Positions 31,947 through 41,286 are shown, counted from the first letter of the stretch. The stretch: DNA of 64,000 bases from Aquisalibacillus elongatus (GCF_003843875.1 NZ_RKRF01000012.1:110145-174144), one strand, 5' to 3'. The notes: a model not told the origin generated them from the letters alone. Translations and numbers: made by a program.

Positions 31947-32645
31947 TTAATTCGATTTAACCTTTTTAACAGCATGTACCGTTCGTAGTGCTGCTTTTAT
32001 ATCGTCATAGATCACATTACCAACCACAACAATATCGGCCCGTTCAGCCATTTCGGTTGCTTGATCTTTCGTTGTAATTCCTCCGCCATAGATTAACACA
32101 GCTTCATCTAAGGCATCATGAACGTTTTGTACTAATTCCGGATCACCATATGTACCGCTATATTCTAAATAGATAAACGGAAGTCGCATCAATTTCTCAG
32201 CTGTTTGAGCATAGGCGATGACATCTTCCTCGTCCGTCTTTAAAGCGTTTGTATGTTGATAAGCCTTCGATTCAGGATTCAGCATAATATATCCTTCTGC
32301 TAATAATTCTTCCCAATCTATAAACTCGCCATAAGCCTTCACCGCTTCTTGGTGAAGTCCAACGATCCACTTACGATCAGAGCTGTTAAGCACCATTGGG
32401 ATTAAATATAAGTCAAACCCAGGCGTTACAGACTCTGTGTTTGAGACCTCTAATATACATGGCACTGTAAAACGTCTGACGCGCGCTAACATATTAAGCA
32501 CATCATCTAACGTCACATCGTCAGTTCCACCAACTAATATGGCATCTGTCCCAGATTCGCAAATTTTCTCTAGGTCTTCATCGGAAATGTCTTTATTCGG
32601 GTCTAGCTTAAATATATGTCTCCACTGTTTGTAATCTTCAATCAC
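31947..32645 (-). CDS. pcrB: Heptaprenylglyceryl phosphate synthase
   Basis: A 232-residue TIM-barrel prenyltransferase that joins heptaprenyl diphosphate to sn-glycerol-1-phosphate, making an archaeal-type ether lipid known in Bacillales. It has the family blocks [31 protein letters not shown] and [11 protein letters not shown] (product/G1P binding). I prefer GTG 32645, seven bases after GGAGG; ATG 32651 is only one base after it. First gene of the pcrB-pcrA-ligA-camS cluster. Confidence 0.92.
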   Translation of the reverse strand: MIEDYKQWRHIFKLDPNKDISDEDLEKICESGTDAILVGGTDDVTLDDVLNMLARVRRFTVPCILEVSNTESVTPGFDLYLIPMVLNSSDRKWIVGLHQEAVKAYGEFIDWEELLAEGYIMLNPESKAYQHTNALKTDEEDVIAYAQTAEKLMRLPFIYLEYSGTYGDPELVQNVHDALDEAVLIYGGGITTKDQATEMAERADIVVVGNVIYDDIKAALRTVHAVKKVKSN

Positions 32646-32760
32646 GTTCATTCCTCCAACTGACTTCTTCGCTTTTTCATTATATCAGAAAATGGGGGTG
32701 AGTTTTACCGTTTCATCACTGTCAGTTAGACAAAATTTTTACATAGAAATTGTAATACAC

Positions 32761-32906
32761 GTTGTTGTTATTGTGACTCGCTTTCGGCGGACGCTTTCCG
32801 CGGGCACGGCTCGAGCCTCCTCGGCAGGAAAGCCCTGCCTGCGGGGTCTCGAGACTCGCGCTATTTCCGCTGGAGTCGCCGCCTTCGCTCGTCACAATAC
32901 AACAAC
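32761..32906. repeat. GC-rich 146-bp imperfect inverted-repeat element
   Basis: The ends are near-perfect inverted copies: GTTGTTGTTATTGTGAC (32761-32777) against GTCACAATACAACAAC (32891-32906). The inside is far richer in G+C than its surroundings and contains nested complementary blocks (GCTTTCCGCGGG, CTCGAGCCTCCTCGG, GGGTCTCGAG, GGAGTCGCCGCC). It can fold into one long hairpin. It lies between pcrB and the glycyl-tRNA synthetase leader and has no coding capacity. I recall similar GC-rich intergenic repeats as widespread in Bacillaceae; a REP/MITE-type origin is inference. Confidence 0.75.
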
Positions 32907-32958
32907 TCAAAACTCACAACATTTAAAAACTCATTAGCATTAACACACCACATAAAAG

Positions 32959-32987
32959 TTGAGTTAAACGGGACAATATGCTAATAT
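32959..32987 (+). promoter_or_regulatory. Sigma-A promoter of the glycyl-tRNA synthetase T-box transcript
   Basis: TTGAGT (32959-32964) and TAATAT (32982-32987) with a 17-base spacer, ahead of the T-box leader. Confidence 0.65.
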
Positions 32988-33009
32988 AAGAAAGCAAATA
33001 ACATAAAAC

Positions 33010-33214
33010 GTTGAAGGGGTTATAGTAGTTAAACTCAATACTCCTAGCGATTCAGGGATGGTGCGAGCCTGAAAGTAAAGTTTAGCGAAACGGCAACCTG
33101 GAGTTTTCGTTCTGAAAGAGGGTGTGCATTGGCATGCCAATCAGGGTGGAACCGCGGGAGATACATACACTCTCGTCCCTGGGCTTTAAACGGCCCGTGG
33201 GACGGGAGTTTTCT
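33010..33214 (+). promoter_or_regulatory. T-box leader of glycyl-tRNA synthetase
   Basis: The canonical T-box AGGGTGGAACCGCGGG is at 33143-33158. It is followed by a strong hairpin (CTCGTCCC...GGGACGGGAG) and TTTTC ending near 33214. A glycine specifier GGC is placed at 33092-33094 in the expected stem I bulge (GAAACGGCAACC). Uncharged tRNA-Gly should stabilise the antiterminator. Confidence 0.92.
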
Positions 33215-33249
33215 TATTTTTGAGCAATGTAATTTAAGGAGGGCAAACA

Positions 33250-34632
33250 ATGTCTAAAGACATGGAACAGTTAGTGAATCATTCGAAGCACCGTGGATTT
33301 ATATTTCAAGGGTCTGAAATATACGGTGGACTTGCAAATACGTGGGATTACGGCCCATTAGGTGTTGAACTTAAGAAAAACTTAAAAGACGCTTGGTGGA
33401 AAAAGTTTGTCCAGCAGTCACCATACAATGTTGGATTAGACGCTGCCATTTTAATGAACCCAAAAACTTGGGAAGCATCAGGACATTTAGGTAACTTCAA
33501 TGACCCGATGATTGATTGTAAAGATTGTAAAACGCGTCATCGTGCTGACCACTTAATCGAAGATCATTTCGAAGCAAAAGGAGAAGAACGCGTTGTCGAT
33601 GGAATGCCTTTTGATGAATTAGAGAAAATCATTCAAGAAGAAGGCATCACGTGCCCGAATTGTGGCTCCGATAACTTTACAGAAATTCGTCAGTTCAACT
33701 TAATGTTCAAAACGTATCAAGGTGTTACAGAAGATTCAACTGATGAAATTTACATGCGCCCTGAGACTGCTCAAGGAATTTTTGTGAACTTTAAAAACGT
33801 TCAACGGACGATGCGTAAAAAACTACCTTTCGGGATTGCACAAATCGGTAAAAGTTTTCGTAACGAAATTACGCCAGGAAATTTCATCTTCCGTACGCGT
33901 GAGTTCGAACAAATGGAAATGGAATTTTTCTGCAAACCTGGTGAAGAGTTAGATTGGTATCGTTATTGGACCGACTTTTGCCATAAGTGGTTAACGAATT
34001 TAGGTTTAGATGATGAGCGAATTCGTCTTCGTGAGCATGATGCTGAAGAGCTATCTCACTACAGTAATGCAACGACAGACCTTGAGTATCTCTTCCCGTT
34101 CGGCTGGGGCGAGCTTTGGGGTATTGCGTCTCGTACAGATTATGATTTGAGCAAGCACGCTGAGCATTCTGGTGAGGATATGCAATATATTGATCAGCAA
34201 ACGAACGAACGTTATGTACCTTATGTAATCGAGCCAGCATTAGGTGCGGACCGCTTAGCGCTAGCTTTCTTAGCGGATGCTTATGAAGAAGAGGAACTTG
34301 AAGATGGTTCAACTCGTACCGTCATGAAGTTCCACCCGGCAGTTGCGCCGTTTAAAGCAGCTGTTTTCCCGCTTTCTAAAAAGTTAAATGAGGAAGCACA
34401 AGAAGTTTTTGCTGAGCTATCCCAAGACTTCATGGTTGATTACGATGAGTCAGGCTCAATCGGTAAGCGTTATCGCCGTCACGATGAGATCGGAACGCCT
34501 TATTGTATTACTTACGATTTTGACTCTAAAGAAGACGGCCAAGTGACAGTACGTAATCGTGATACAATGGAACAAACACGTATGCCGATTTCTGAATTAA
34601 AAGCATTTTTACAAGACAAAATTAATTATTAA
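33250..34632 (+). CDS. glyS: Glycyl-tRNA synthetase (single-chain, eukaryal/archaeal type)
   Basis: A 460-residue class II synthetase of the alpha2 type. It starts with [25 protein letters not shown], has zinc-ligand-like cysteines (DCKDC ... CPNCGS), motif 2 ([28 protein letters not shown], about 200-227), and a C-terminal anticodon domain. This form replaces the alpha2beta2 GlyQ/GlyS pair found in B. subtilis. AAGGAGG precedes the ATG. Expression is under T-box control. Confidence 0.95.
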   Translation: MSKDMEQLVNHSKHRGFIFQGSEIYGGLANTWDYGPLGVELKKNLKDAWWKKFVQQSPYNVGLDAAILMNPKTWEASGHLGNFNDPMIDCKDCKTRHRADHLIEDHFEAKGEERVVDGMPFDELEKIIQEEGITCPNCGSDNFTEIRQFNLMFKTYQGVTEDSTDEIYMRPETAQGIFVNFKNVQRTMRKKLPFGIAQIGKSFRNEITPGNFIFRTREFEQMEMEFFCKPGEELDWYRYWTDFCHKWLTNLGLDDERIRLREHDAEELSHYSNATTDLEYLFPFGWGELWGIASRTDYDLSKHAEHSGEDMQYIDQQTNERYVPYVIEPALGADRLALAFLADAYEEEELEDGSTRTVMKFHPAVAPFKAAVFPLSKKLNEEAQEVFAELSQDFMVDYDESGSIGKRYRRHDEIGTPYCITYDFDSKEDGQVTVRNRDTMEQTRMPISELKAFLQDKINY

Positions 34633-34639
34633 GGGTAAG

Positions 34640-34666
34640 AGCCTCTACTTTTCGTAGGGGCTTTCT
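34640..34666 (+). terminator. Terminator after glyS
   Basis: AGCCTCTAC-TTTTC-GTAGGGGCT followed by TTCT, in the 52-base gap before the first crcB gene. Confidence 0.7.
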
Positions 34667-34684
34667 GTATACGGAGGAATAGAG

Positions 34685-35074
34685 ATGCAAACAAAACGCG
34701 CACAGTGGCTATGGGTTGGATTAGGCGGTGCTTTAGGAACTCTAGCTAGAGCAGGAATTGGGGAAGTATTCATTCATACAAACTTTCCTGTTGCTACGTT
34801 AATCGTAAACTTAGTCGGAAGCCTATTATTAGGCGGTTTTACAGCCTACTTATATTTTAGAAATAATAATACCTTACATTGGTTATTCGGCGTGGGCTTT
34901 TGTGGTTCCTTTACAACGATGTCAACGTTCGCTGCTGATGCGGTTTTATTAATCGATCACTCCGTCGGCATCTTTTTATCCTATGTCTTCTCATCTGTAA
35001 TTGGTGGACTTTTATTAGCCGGGCTCGGTTACTGGATTATGAGAAACATATATAAAGGAGGCCAAGCAGCATGA
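34685..35074 (+). CDS. crcB1: Fluoride ion channel subunit (CrcB/FluC), first paralogue
   Basis: A 129-residue four-helix FluC protein. It shows GGALGTLARAGIG at the start, TLIVNLVGSLLLG (the conserved N of helix 2) and GFCGSFTTMSTFAAD (the fluoride-path Thr/Phe motif). Bacilli often carry two adjacent crcB genes whose products form a heterodimer, as seems the case here. The last four bases overlap the next gene (ATGA). The 52-base upstream gap holds only a terminator and a GGAGGA site, so there is no fluoride riboswitch. Confidence 0.9.
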   Translation: MQTKRAQWLWVGLGGALGTLARAGIGEVFIHTNFPVATLIVNLVGSLLLGGFTAYLYFRNNNTLHWLFGVGFCGSFTTMSTFAADAVLLIDHSVGIFLSYVFSSVIGGLLLAGLGYWIMRNIYKGGQAA

Positions 35075-35415
35075 ACATTTTATTGTTGGCCTTAGGCGGA
35101 GCACTCGGCGCGATTAGCCGTTTTGAAGTCGTTAATTTGTTTGAGAAAAAACACCCCTTTCCGTTCTCAACCCTAACAGTCAATTTAATCGGCTCAGCGT
35201 TGCTCGGAATCGTAATGGCCTGGTTTGTAGAAACACAATATATTTATACCTTTTTCGCTGTTGGTTTTCTTGGAGCCTTTACAACCTTCTCTACTTTTAG
35301 TGTCGAATCGATGAAGCTCATCCAAGAACAACAATGGCTCACCTTCATATTATATCTCACCACTACCATTCTTGGTGCCATCCTCGCCTTCACCCTTACA
35401 TTTTTCCTATTTTAA
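35071..35415 (+). CDS. crcB2: Fluoride ion channel subunit (CrcB/FluC), second paralogue
   Basis: A 114-residue FluC protein with GGALGAISRFE, TLTVNLIGSALLG and GFLGAFTTFSTFSVE. It has the same four-helix plan as its partner and lacks an extended C-terminal tail. It overlaps crcB1 by four bases, so the pair should be made in equal amounts. Confidence 0.9.
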   Translation: MNILLLALGGALGAISRFEVVNLFEKKHPFPFSTLTVNLIGSALLGIVMAWFVETQYIYTFFAVGFLGAFTTFSTFSVESMKLIQEQQWLTFILYLTTTILGAILAFTLTFFLF

Positions 35416-35500
35416 AGCAAAACACTTACCACCTAGGGTGAAGTGTGTTATCATTTATTTATAATGATTATAATTTAATAATTTATGTAAATAACGTTGA

Positions 35501-35563
35501 TTTACACGCAAGTTTTTTGAATTTATCCGCAGGTATTTCGGGTTTACCTGCAGGTTTCGGGAG
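35501..35563. repeat. Three-copy 21-nt array (TTTAYCYGCAGGT core)
   Basis: TTTACACGCAAGT, TTTATCCGCAGGT and TTTACCTGCAGGT start at 35501, 35522 and 35543, exactly 21 bases apart. The last copy runs into the ribosome binding site of the metal ATPase gene, so the array would lie in its leader. Confidence 0.75.
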
Positions 35564-35571
35564 GGGTACAG

Positions 35572-37416
35572 TTGCAACATATAAAAAAATTAATCTCAAC
35601 CCATCGAGAGCTGATTTTCTCCATTATTGGGGGACTACTTTTACTCTCAGCGTACTTAAGCGAACTCAGTATTTTATACATTTTAGCATACATGACCGGG
35701 GGTTATTATAAAGCCAAAGAAGGTGTCGAAGACCTCATCTATGACAAAAGTTTAAATGTTGAGATCTTGATGATCATTGCGGCTATTGGTGCTGCCTCCA
35801 TCGGTTATTGGCATGAAGGTGCAATTTTAATTTTTATTTTTTCATTAAGTGGTGCATTGGAAACTTACTCCTTACAAAAAAGCGAAAAGGATTTATCGAA
35901 GTTAATTGCGCTTGCACCAGAAGAAGCTAATCTATTAACAGATGATGATTCTGTGAAGTCTGTAAAAGTTAGTGAACTTCAAATTGGTAATAAAATTTTA
36001 ATTCGGAATGGCGAGCGGGTACCGGCTGATGGTGAAATAATCAGCGGGCTTACATCAATTGATGAATCAGCCATTACAGGTGAATCCATGCCCGTTCAAA
36101 AAGAGGTCGGCGATGAGGTATATAACGGCACGATAAATGGTAGTGGATCCATAGTAGTTCGGGTGACTAAGCGTGATGAAGATTCGCTGTTTCAAAAAAT
36201 GATTCGATTAGTAGAAGAAGCAAAAGACAATCGCCCACCAACTCAACAGTTCATCGAAAAAATCGAAGGGCCTTATGTCATTATCGTGTTAATTGCAACA
36301 GCATTAATGCTTATCATCCCGCCGTTTACGTTCGGATGGAGTTTTGATGAAACATTTTATCGAGCAATGGTGTTATTAGTGGTCGCGTCACCTTGTGCCG
36401 TCGTTGCTTCCATTATGCCAGCCTTATTATCCGCGATTAGTTCTGGCGCACGAAACGGCGTCTTGATGAAAGGCGGTACTTACTTAGAGCAACTTTCTAA
36501 AATCAAAGCTATGGCGTTTGATAAAACAGGAACGATTACAAAAGGTGAGCCAGAGGTGACAGATTTTGAAGCTGATCAGGATCAGGTTTTAGACACTATT
36601 ATAGCTATCGAAAGGCAGTCTAGTCACCCTCTAGCCAAGGCAATCGTTGCTTATGGGGATTCTCATCAATCAAAACAAGTGAAGATTCATGCGACCGAGG
36701 ACCTTACAGGTAAAGGTGTCAAAGCATGGATAGGTCAAGACGTGTGGTTATTAGGGAATGAAAGAATCGTAGATCATATAGATATCCCAGATGCTTTCCA
36801 AAATAAACGCAAGCAGATGCAAAACGAAGGTAAAACGGTGGTCTATGTAGCGAAAAATGGTGCGTTAGTTGCGATAATCGGGTTAAAAGATCAAATTAGA
36901 CCCGAAGCAAAAGCCCTTATTCAGTTTCTGAACAACCAAGGTATTAAAACAATTATGATCACCGGCGACAACGAACAAACCGCTGCTTCAATCGGGCGTG
37001 AAGCTGGACTAACAGATTGGATATCAGAATGCTTACCAGAAGAAAAAGTGACACAAGTTGATAAGCTTAAAGAAACTTACCGCTCAGTTGCAATGGTTGG
37101 AGACGGCGTTAATGACGCACCAGCCATGGCAAAATCAGATATTGGCATTGCAATGGGGAACGGTACTGATGTAGCGATTGAGACATCGGATTTGGTGTTG
37201 ATGAAAAGCCAACTTGAAAAGATCGAACGCTCTTTCAATTTATCTGTTAAACTCAACCGTATTATTAAGCAAAACCTTGTATTCTCAATCTCTGTGATTG
37301 TTCTACTGATCATCGCTAACTTTTCACAAGATTTAACTCTTCCTCTAGGTGTCATCGGACATGAGGGAAGTACTATTCTTGTCATATTAAATGGCTTGCG
37401 TCTATTAAAAGGATAA
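35572..37416 (+). CDS. P1B-4-type heavy-metal ATPase (PfeT/ZosA-like)
   Basis: A 614-residue metal-exporting P-type ATPase. It has no N-terminal metal-binding domain, TGES phosphatase motif (SAITGESMPV), SPCAVVAS in the sixth helix, phosphorylated DKTGT (about 316), and GDGVNDAPA. It closes with GHEGSTILVILNGLRLL. SPC plus HEGxT is the signature of the P1B-4 group, which exports Fe(II) or Co(II); B. subtilis PfeT (formerly ZosA) belongs here. Fe(II) efflux is therefore the best guess. The start is TTG at 35572 after GGGAGGGG. Its leader contains a 21-nt array. Confidence 0.85.
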   Translation: MQHIKKLISTHRELIFSIIGGLLLLSAYLSELSILYILAYMTGGYYKAKEGVEDLIYDKSLNVEILMIIAAIGAASIGYWHEGAILIFIFSLSGALETYSLQKSEKDLSKLIALAPEEANLLTDDDSVKSVKVSELQIGNKILIRNGERVPADGEIISGLTSIDESAITGESMPVQKEVGDEVYNGTINGSGSIVVRVTKRDEDSLFQKMIRLVEEAKDNRPPTQQFIEKIEGPYVIIVLIATALMLIIPPFTFGWSFDETFYRAMVLLVVASPCAVVASIMPALLSAISSGARNGVLMKGGTYLEQLSKIKAMAFDKTGTITKGEPEVTDFEADQDQVLDTIIAIERQSSHPLAKAIVAYGDSHQSKQVKIHATEDLTGKGVKAWIGQDVWLLGNERIVDHIDIPDAFQNKRKQMQNEGKTVVYVAKNGALVAIIGLKDQIRPEAKALIQFLNNQGIKTIMITGDNEQTAASIGREAGLTDWISECLPEEKVTQVDKLKETYRSVAMVGDGVNDAPAMAKSDIGIAMGNGTDVAIETSDLVLMKSQLEKIERSFNLSVKLNRIIKQNLVFSISVIVLLIIANFSQDLTLPLGVIGHEGSTILVILNGLRLLKG

Positions 37417-37433
37417 TAAAATGGCTACAGTTA

Positions 37434-37472
37434 TAAAAAAGCTTTTGCGTCCGAAACGCAAAAGCTTTTTTT
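37434..37472. terminator. Bidirectional terminator between the metal ATPase and yerC
   Basis: AAAAAAGCTTTTGCGT-CCGA-AACGCAAAAGCTTTTTT is a perfect stem with A/T tails on both sides, between convergent genes. Confidence 0.9.
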
Positions 37473-37473
37473 A

Positions 37474-37782
37474 CTATTCGCTCTGATCCTCTTTTTCATA
37501 AATGCGATCTAATACCATTTCATAAGCGTCATTTCCATAATTCAAGCAACGTTTAACACGTGAAATCGTCGCGGTTGATGCGCTTGTCTCATCTTCAATG
37601 CGATGATACGTATGGCCTTCTCTTAACATACGTGCCACATCTAAACGCTGAGCAAGAGCTTGAATTTCGTTCACCGTTGCTACATCATCGAAAAATCGAT
37701 AACACTCTTCAACATCCTTAAGGGTTAAAATCGCTTCAAATAACTGATCTAATTCGCGTCCTCTTAACTTATCAATTTGCAT
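37474..37782 (-). CDS. yerC: YerC-family TrpR-like DNA-binding protein
   Basis: A 102-residue protein of the YerC/YecD group of the TrpR superfamily. It has helix-turn-helix ARMLREGHTYHRIEDETSASTATISRVKRCLNYG (about 49-82) and the start KLRGRELDQLFEAILTLKD. Targets are not established. AGGAGG precedes the ATG. It follows yerB by 16 bases on the same strand, the order known from B. subtilis. Confidence 0.92.
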   Translation of the reverse strand: MQIDKLRGRELDQLFEAILTLKDVEECYRFFDDVATVNEIQALAQRLDVARMLREGHTYHRIEDETSASTATISRVKRCLNYGNDAYEMVLDRIYEKEDQSE

Positions 37783-37798
37783 GATGATTACCTCCTTC

Positions 37799-38863
37799 TT
37801 ATTCGTAAGTCACAGATTGCTCAAGCCCAGGAGAATTCGGAATGACATTGACCCAAGTTTGACCTGGAACGAGTTTGGCTTCTTCGCCATCAATAAAAGG
37901 TTTCATAAGCCCATCAACATTTTGCCATTCAACTTCTTTAATTGTCCCTTGTTGAATTAAGTAGCCGTTTCCACCAGACTCACGGTCGATCGCACGTCTC
38001 CCTACGTCATCGATGACTTCATGTGACGTTTCAAAAATTAATATGTTAGCGACTTGCATCGGTTCTTCAGTATTTAAATCCTTCGTTTTGACACCGTCAC
38101 TAAATCTTGTGTAAACCTGATTATCAGAATCATAAGTATATGATACGGAATACGTTTTGTTATAAGTTAAATCTACCTGTTGAGCCGTGTCACCATCAAC
38201 ATTTTCTAGTTCATCTTGATTATAAAATTGCCAAGAATCGTGCTCAAATTCACGTTCGAGGTTATTTTGTCCAGCCACTTCATAAGCATTAGGCAAGTAT
38301 ACATATGAGTTGTGTGGTGCTTGTCGGAATGATTCTCGGTTGAATAAAAATCCGTCATCATCGTAATAAGCACCATTCAAGTTATCGACCCAACCATTGC
38401 GTAAATCTTCTTCAATAAAATTCGCTGCGCCGTGATAAATGTATATTGCATTCTGAGCTTTAGCCGTTTCGATGTAATATTCTCTAGCACTTCTGACCGG
38501 CCCTACATAATCGGCTATATCGCTATGGTAAATAGCTAACAATCGTGTAATCGGTCCCTCTGCTAAAAATTCATAAACCATGTCAGCTTTCGTTAAACCT
38601 GTTTGTGGTCGAGCCTTGGTATGGTTATTGACCATAACTGCTAATGCTCGGTTCGTTGATTCTTCGTCAGCTTCTAACCCTGTCAAAGGGTAAGTAAACT
38701 CCGGTTCAGTCTCCTCTTCAACTGGATCTTCGGATTCTTCTGGTTCATCTACCGGATCTTCTACATCTTCTTCATTATCTTGAGGCTCCTCTGCTCCCTC
38801 ATCTGTACAAGCCATTAATGCAACAAGCATTAGCATCAACAAGACCATTAAAAACTTTCTCAT
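37799..38863 (-). CDS. yerB: DUF3048 lipoprotein YerB
   Basis: A 354-residue lipoprotein. The signal peptide ends in the lipobox LMAC (C19). A strongly acidic Glu/Asp/Pro linker (about 20-55) follows, then the two-part DUF3048 domain (YPLTGLEADEESTNRALAVMVNNHTKARPQTGL...). Function unknown; the family sits on the outer face of the membrane in many Bacilli. Next to yerC and yerA as in B. subtilis. Confidence 0.92.
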   Translation of the reverse strand: MRKFLMVLLMLMLVALMACTDEGAEEPQDNEEDVEDPVDEPEESEDPVEEETEPEFTYPLTGLEADEESTNRALAVMVNNHTKARPQTGLTKADMVYEFLAEGPITRLLAIYHSDIADYVGPVRSAREYYIETAKAQNAIYIYHGAANFIEEDLRNGWVDNLNGAYYDDDGFLFNRESFRQAPHNSYVYLPNAYEVAGQNNLEREFEHDSWQFYNQDELENVDGDTAQQVDLTYNKTYSVSYTYDSDNQVYTRFSDGVKTKDLNTEEPMQVANILIFETSHEVIDDVGRRAIDRESGGNGYLIQQGTIKEVEWQNVDGLMKPFIDGEEAKLVPGQTWVNVIPNSPGLEQSVTYE

Positions 38864-38898
38864 GTATTAACATCCCCTAAAATTAATATGATTCTATT

Positions 38899-40647
38899 TT
38901 AACGCATGATCGCTGGAAAAAGTACATCTTTCTTAATGACATCCATAATTCCAACCGGCGTAATTCGAATGTATGGTAGATGTGTTGATGATAAAAACAA
39001 TAACGTATAGACAGGGTCGCTATGCTTATAGCCAAAGTCTTGTAAAAGCTTCTTCATCTCTTTTTCTTTTTCAATTAGCTCTTCCATTGGCATTCCTGTC
39101 ATAACACCTTTAATCTCCAATGGTAACTCAAATATAATCTCGCCTTCATGGGCTAATACGATGCCGCCACCTATTTCCTCCATGCGGTTAAAGGCAAGCA
39201 TCATATCACGTTTACTTCTACCTATTAAAATGATGTCACCTGTATTGGAGTAGGAGCTGACTAGCCCTCCGAGACTTTTCGTAAATCCTTTTAAGAAGGA
39301 TGTGACTCGCCATTCACCATCACGGTCAATGAGCATGACATAGGCTTCATCTTCTGAACGCGACAGCATATTTTTATCCGACTCTGACTTGATTGGATAT
39401 GGTTTCATAATAACATCATTAACCATTTTCATTCCAATCGGCATTGAAAAGCGTAACTCATCTTGGTCTAACGTCCATTTTAATTTCATTTTTGTTAAAC
39501 CAAACTTCTCCCAATTCACATGGTAATTGAGCCCGATTGCTTCTCCATTCTTTACAGCCCATTCACCTTTTGCTAAAACAGAAGTCGGTGTTGGATTGTC
39601 TTTTGCCTCAAGGAAATTAATATGAGCCACTCGCCCAGGGGCAATGCTTCCAAAACGGTGCTCTAAAGAGAAATATTTTGCCGCATTGATGGTGGCAATT
39701 GCATAAGCATCTTCTAAAGGCACGCCTTCTTCGATTGCAATTTCAATGCATTTATTAATGATTCCTTCATCATAAAATGAAGGCGTTGAACCATCCGTTG
39801 TATAAAGGACATAGTCCCAAACATCGAGTTCATATTCTTGTAACTCATTTATAATTTTTCTTAAATCAGGTCGAATTGAGCTGTTACGAATCGCAGCAAA
39901 ATAACCAAGCTCTAATCTGCGGTACAACTCATCACCTGAGATCGATTCGTGGTCGCCATCTGCACCAAGAAGTTTCATTTTAGTTAACGTGTCTTTTGAA
40001 GCCCCTGGAAAATGCCCTTCCACAGGCTTTCTAAGACGCTTGGTTTCTTGCATCCAATAAAGTCCACGCTCATCTTCATATAAAATATCAGGCCAATTCG
40101 TAAGTTCACCGCCCTGGATGACGGCTTCATGATTTAACCATTGTAAAACTTCTTCATCGTCTAAGAAATTCTCTTCATCGTCTCTCATTTCAGATTGTGA
40201 GCTAAAACGCGCCCACCAGAACATTGAGACAGGGAGATTCTGCATTTCATCTAATAAAGAAAACGCTTTCTTATTCTTCATTAATAAAAGCCACATCAAG
40301 TTATCATTTACCAATGTCGTTGTTCCAGTTTTCAGTGCATATTCAGCTAAAGAATGGGGATTATATAACTGATATGGGTGAGCATGTGGCTCAACGTAAC
40401 CAGGAACTAAATGCTGTCCACGACAGTCTATGATTTCAGTTTTAGATGTGGTTTTCTCTGGCAGCTTCTCACCTACATAGACAATGCGATCTTCATAAAT
40501 CCAAATATTCGCTGTAAGCCATTTTTTTAAAAAGACATTTAAATAAGTCGCTTGTTTAAGAACTTTTGTAGGTGCTAGATGACCATCAATCACAGCAACG
40601 TGATCTCGCAGCTGACGATTGCGCCATCTATAAAGATGTTCATTCAT
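38899..40647 (-). CDS. yerA: Adenine deaminase-like amidohydrolase YerA
   Basis: A 582-residue amidohydrolase of the adenine deaminase group. Metal motif PHAHPYQLYNP (about 85-95), a long barrel, and the adenine deaminase C-terminal domain (GGGIVLAHEGEIIFELPLEI). B. subtilis YerA has almost the same length and context but its activity is uncertain compared with AdeC. ATG 40647 is chosen because GGGGGAT ends six bases before it. Possible purine salvage role beside pbuG; this is inference. Confidence 0.82.
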   Translation of the reverse strand: MNEHLYRWRNRQLRDHVAVIDGHLAPTKVLKQATYLNVFLKKWLTANIWIYEDRIVYVGEKLPEKTTSKTEIIDCRGQHLVPGYVEPHAHPYQLYNPHSLAEYALKTGTTTLVNDNLMWLLLMKNKKAFSLLDEMQNLPVSMFWWARFSSQSEMRDDEENFLDDEEVLQWLNHEAVIQGGELTNWPDILYEDERGLYWMQETKRLRKPVEGHFPGASKDTLTKMKLLGADGDHESISGDELYRRLELGYFAAIRNSSIRPDLRKIINELQEYELDVWDYVLYTTDGSTPSFYDEGIINKCIEIAIEEGVPLEDAYAIATINAAKYFSLEHRFGSIAPGRVAHINFLEAKDNPTPTSVLAKGEWAVKNGEAIGLNYHVNWEKFGLTKMKLKWTLDQDELRFSMPIGMKMVNDVIMKPYPIKSESDKNMLSRSEDEAYVMLIDRDGEWRVTSFLKGFTKSLGGLVSSYSNTGDIILIGRSKRDMMLAFNRMEEIGGGIVLAHEGEIIFELPLEIKGVMTGMPMEELIEKEKEMKKLLQDFGYKHSDPVYTLLFLSSTHLPYIRITPVGIMDVIKKDVLFPAIMR

Positions 40648-40718
40648 TGAAATCCCCCGTTTCAAACTGTCGTTACTTAAAATTTTAATACATTAAAACT
40701 GTGAAGGGAAGGGGTAAC

Positions 40719-40949
40719 ATGGGAAAACAAAACATTGGTACCATTAACGCGCTAACTAGAATAACAGTAGGACTCTTCTTAATGGTTTTTGGAGCTGTTA
40801 AATTAGTTAAACGACCTTGGAATCAAAGCTATTGGATGATTGTGCTCATGTCTGCCATGAAGGTAGCAGAAGGCATTGTCCGCTATTGTCCAGTTACTGA
40901 TGTTGTTCAACAGCGCATGCAAGACTCTAGTAACAAAGAACAAGAATAG
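40719..40949 (+). CDS. DUF2892-type small membrane protein
   Basis: A 76-residue protein with NIGTINALTRITVGLFLMVFG and the closing segment VAEGIVRYCPVTDVV. It is a two-helix DUF2892 (YgaP inner-membrane-like) protein; the family often contains a CP motif, here CPVTD. ATG 40719 has GGGAAGGGG four bases upstream. Single gene between yerA (divergent) and yebG (convergent). Function unknown. Confidence 0.75.
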   Translation: MGKQNIGTINALTRITVGLFLMVFGAVKLVKRPWNQSYWMIVLMSAMKVAEGIVRYCPVTDVVQQRMQDSSNKEQE

Positions 40950-41013
40950 TCCAATTTCGAACGCTGTTTCAAAAGTATTGCTTTTGGAACAGTTTTTTCT
41001 GTGGCAAGTCTTG

Positions 41014-41097
41014 TTTTGAGCACTAATTTAATCGTTTTGAGCACTAAATTGAATCTTTTGAGCACTAATTGACATGATTTAAGCACTAAAAAATTCC
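41014..41097. repeat. Four-copy exact 21-nt array (TTTTGAGCACTAA core)
   Basis: TTTTGAGCACTAA starts at 41014, 41035 and 41056, with ATTTAAGCACTAA at 41077; every step is exactly 21 bases. The variable 8-base remainder is A/T-rich. The array fills the gap between the DUF2892 gene and yebG and ends at the yebG stop codon. Confidence 0.9.
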
Positions 41098-41286
41098 CTA
41101 CTCTTCCACTCGTACCGCTTCAAAAATAATTTCCTGCCTAACTGGTTCAGGGTCTTCCTTGCCGCTACTTTCCTGAAAGACTGGCTTTTCAAAACGCTTA
41201 ACCGGCATATAGCCATCTTTTTTAATTTGATCTACGCATTCATCAATTGATTTGAAGTCACTCACTCTGTATTTTTTCTTCTTCAC
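41098..41286 (-). CDS. yebG: NETI-motif protein YebG
   Basis: A 62-residue basic/acidic protein. The family usually reads NETI-(D/E)-x-C-L near the start; here the equivalent is [21 protein letters not shown], so the name-giving motif is changed while the rest is kept. It overlaps the end of yebE by 29 bases, in the yebE-yebG order of B. subtilis. Function unknown. Confidence 0.8.
   Translation of the reverse strand: MKKKKYRVSDFKSIDECVDQIKKDGYMPVKRFEKPVFQESSGKEDPEPVRQEIIFEAVRVEE

Noticed and set aside
32692..32937. 81-codon plus-strand and 62-codon minus-strand ORFs in the GC-rich element
   Set aside because: By-products of the hairpin element's composition; neither has start signals or a recognisable domain.
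33884..34312. 142-codon ORF antisense to glyS
   Set aside because: Lies wholly inside a well-supported synthetase gene, with no start signals.
34633..34684. Fluoride riboswitch before crcB1
   Set aside because: The gap is only 52 bases and holds a glyS terminator and a ribosome binding site; no aptamer fits.
35445..35711. 88-codon plus-strand ORF spanning the 21-nt array and the start of the metal ATPase
   Set aside because: No ribosome binding site, overlaps the real start, and its composition follows the repeats.
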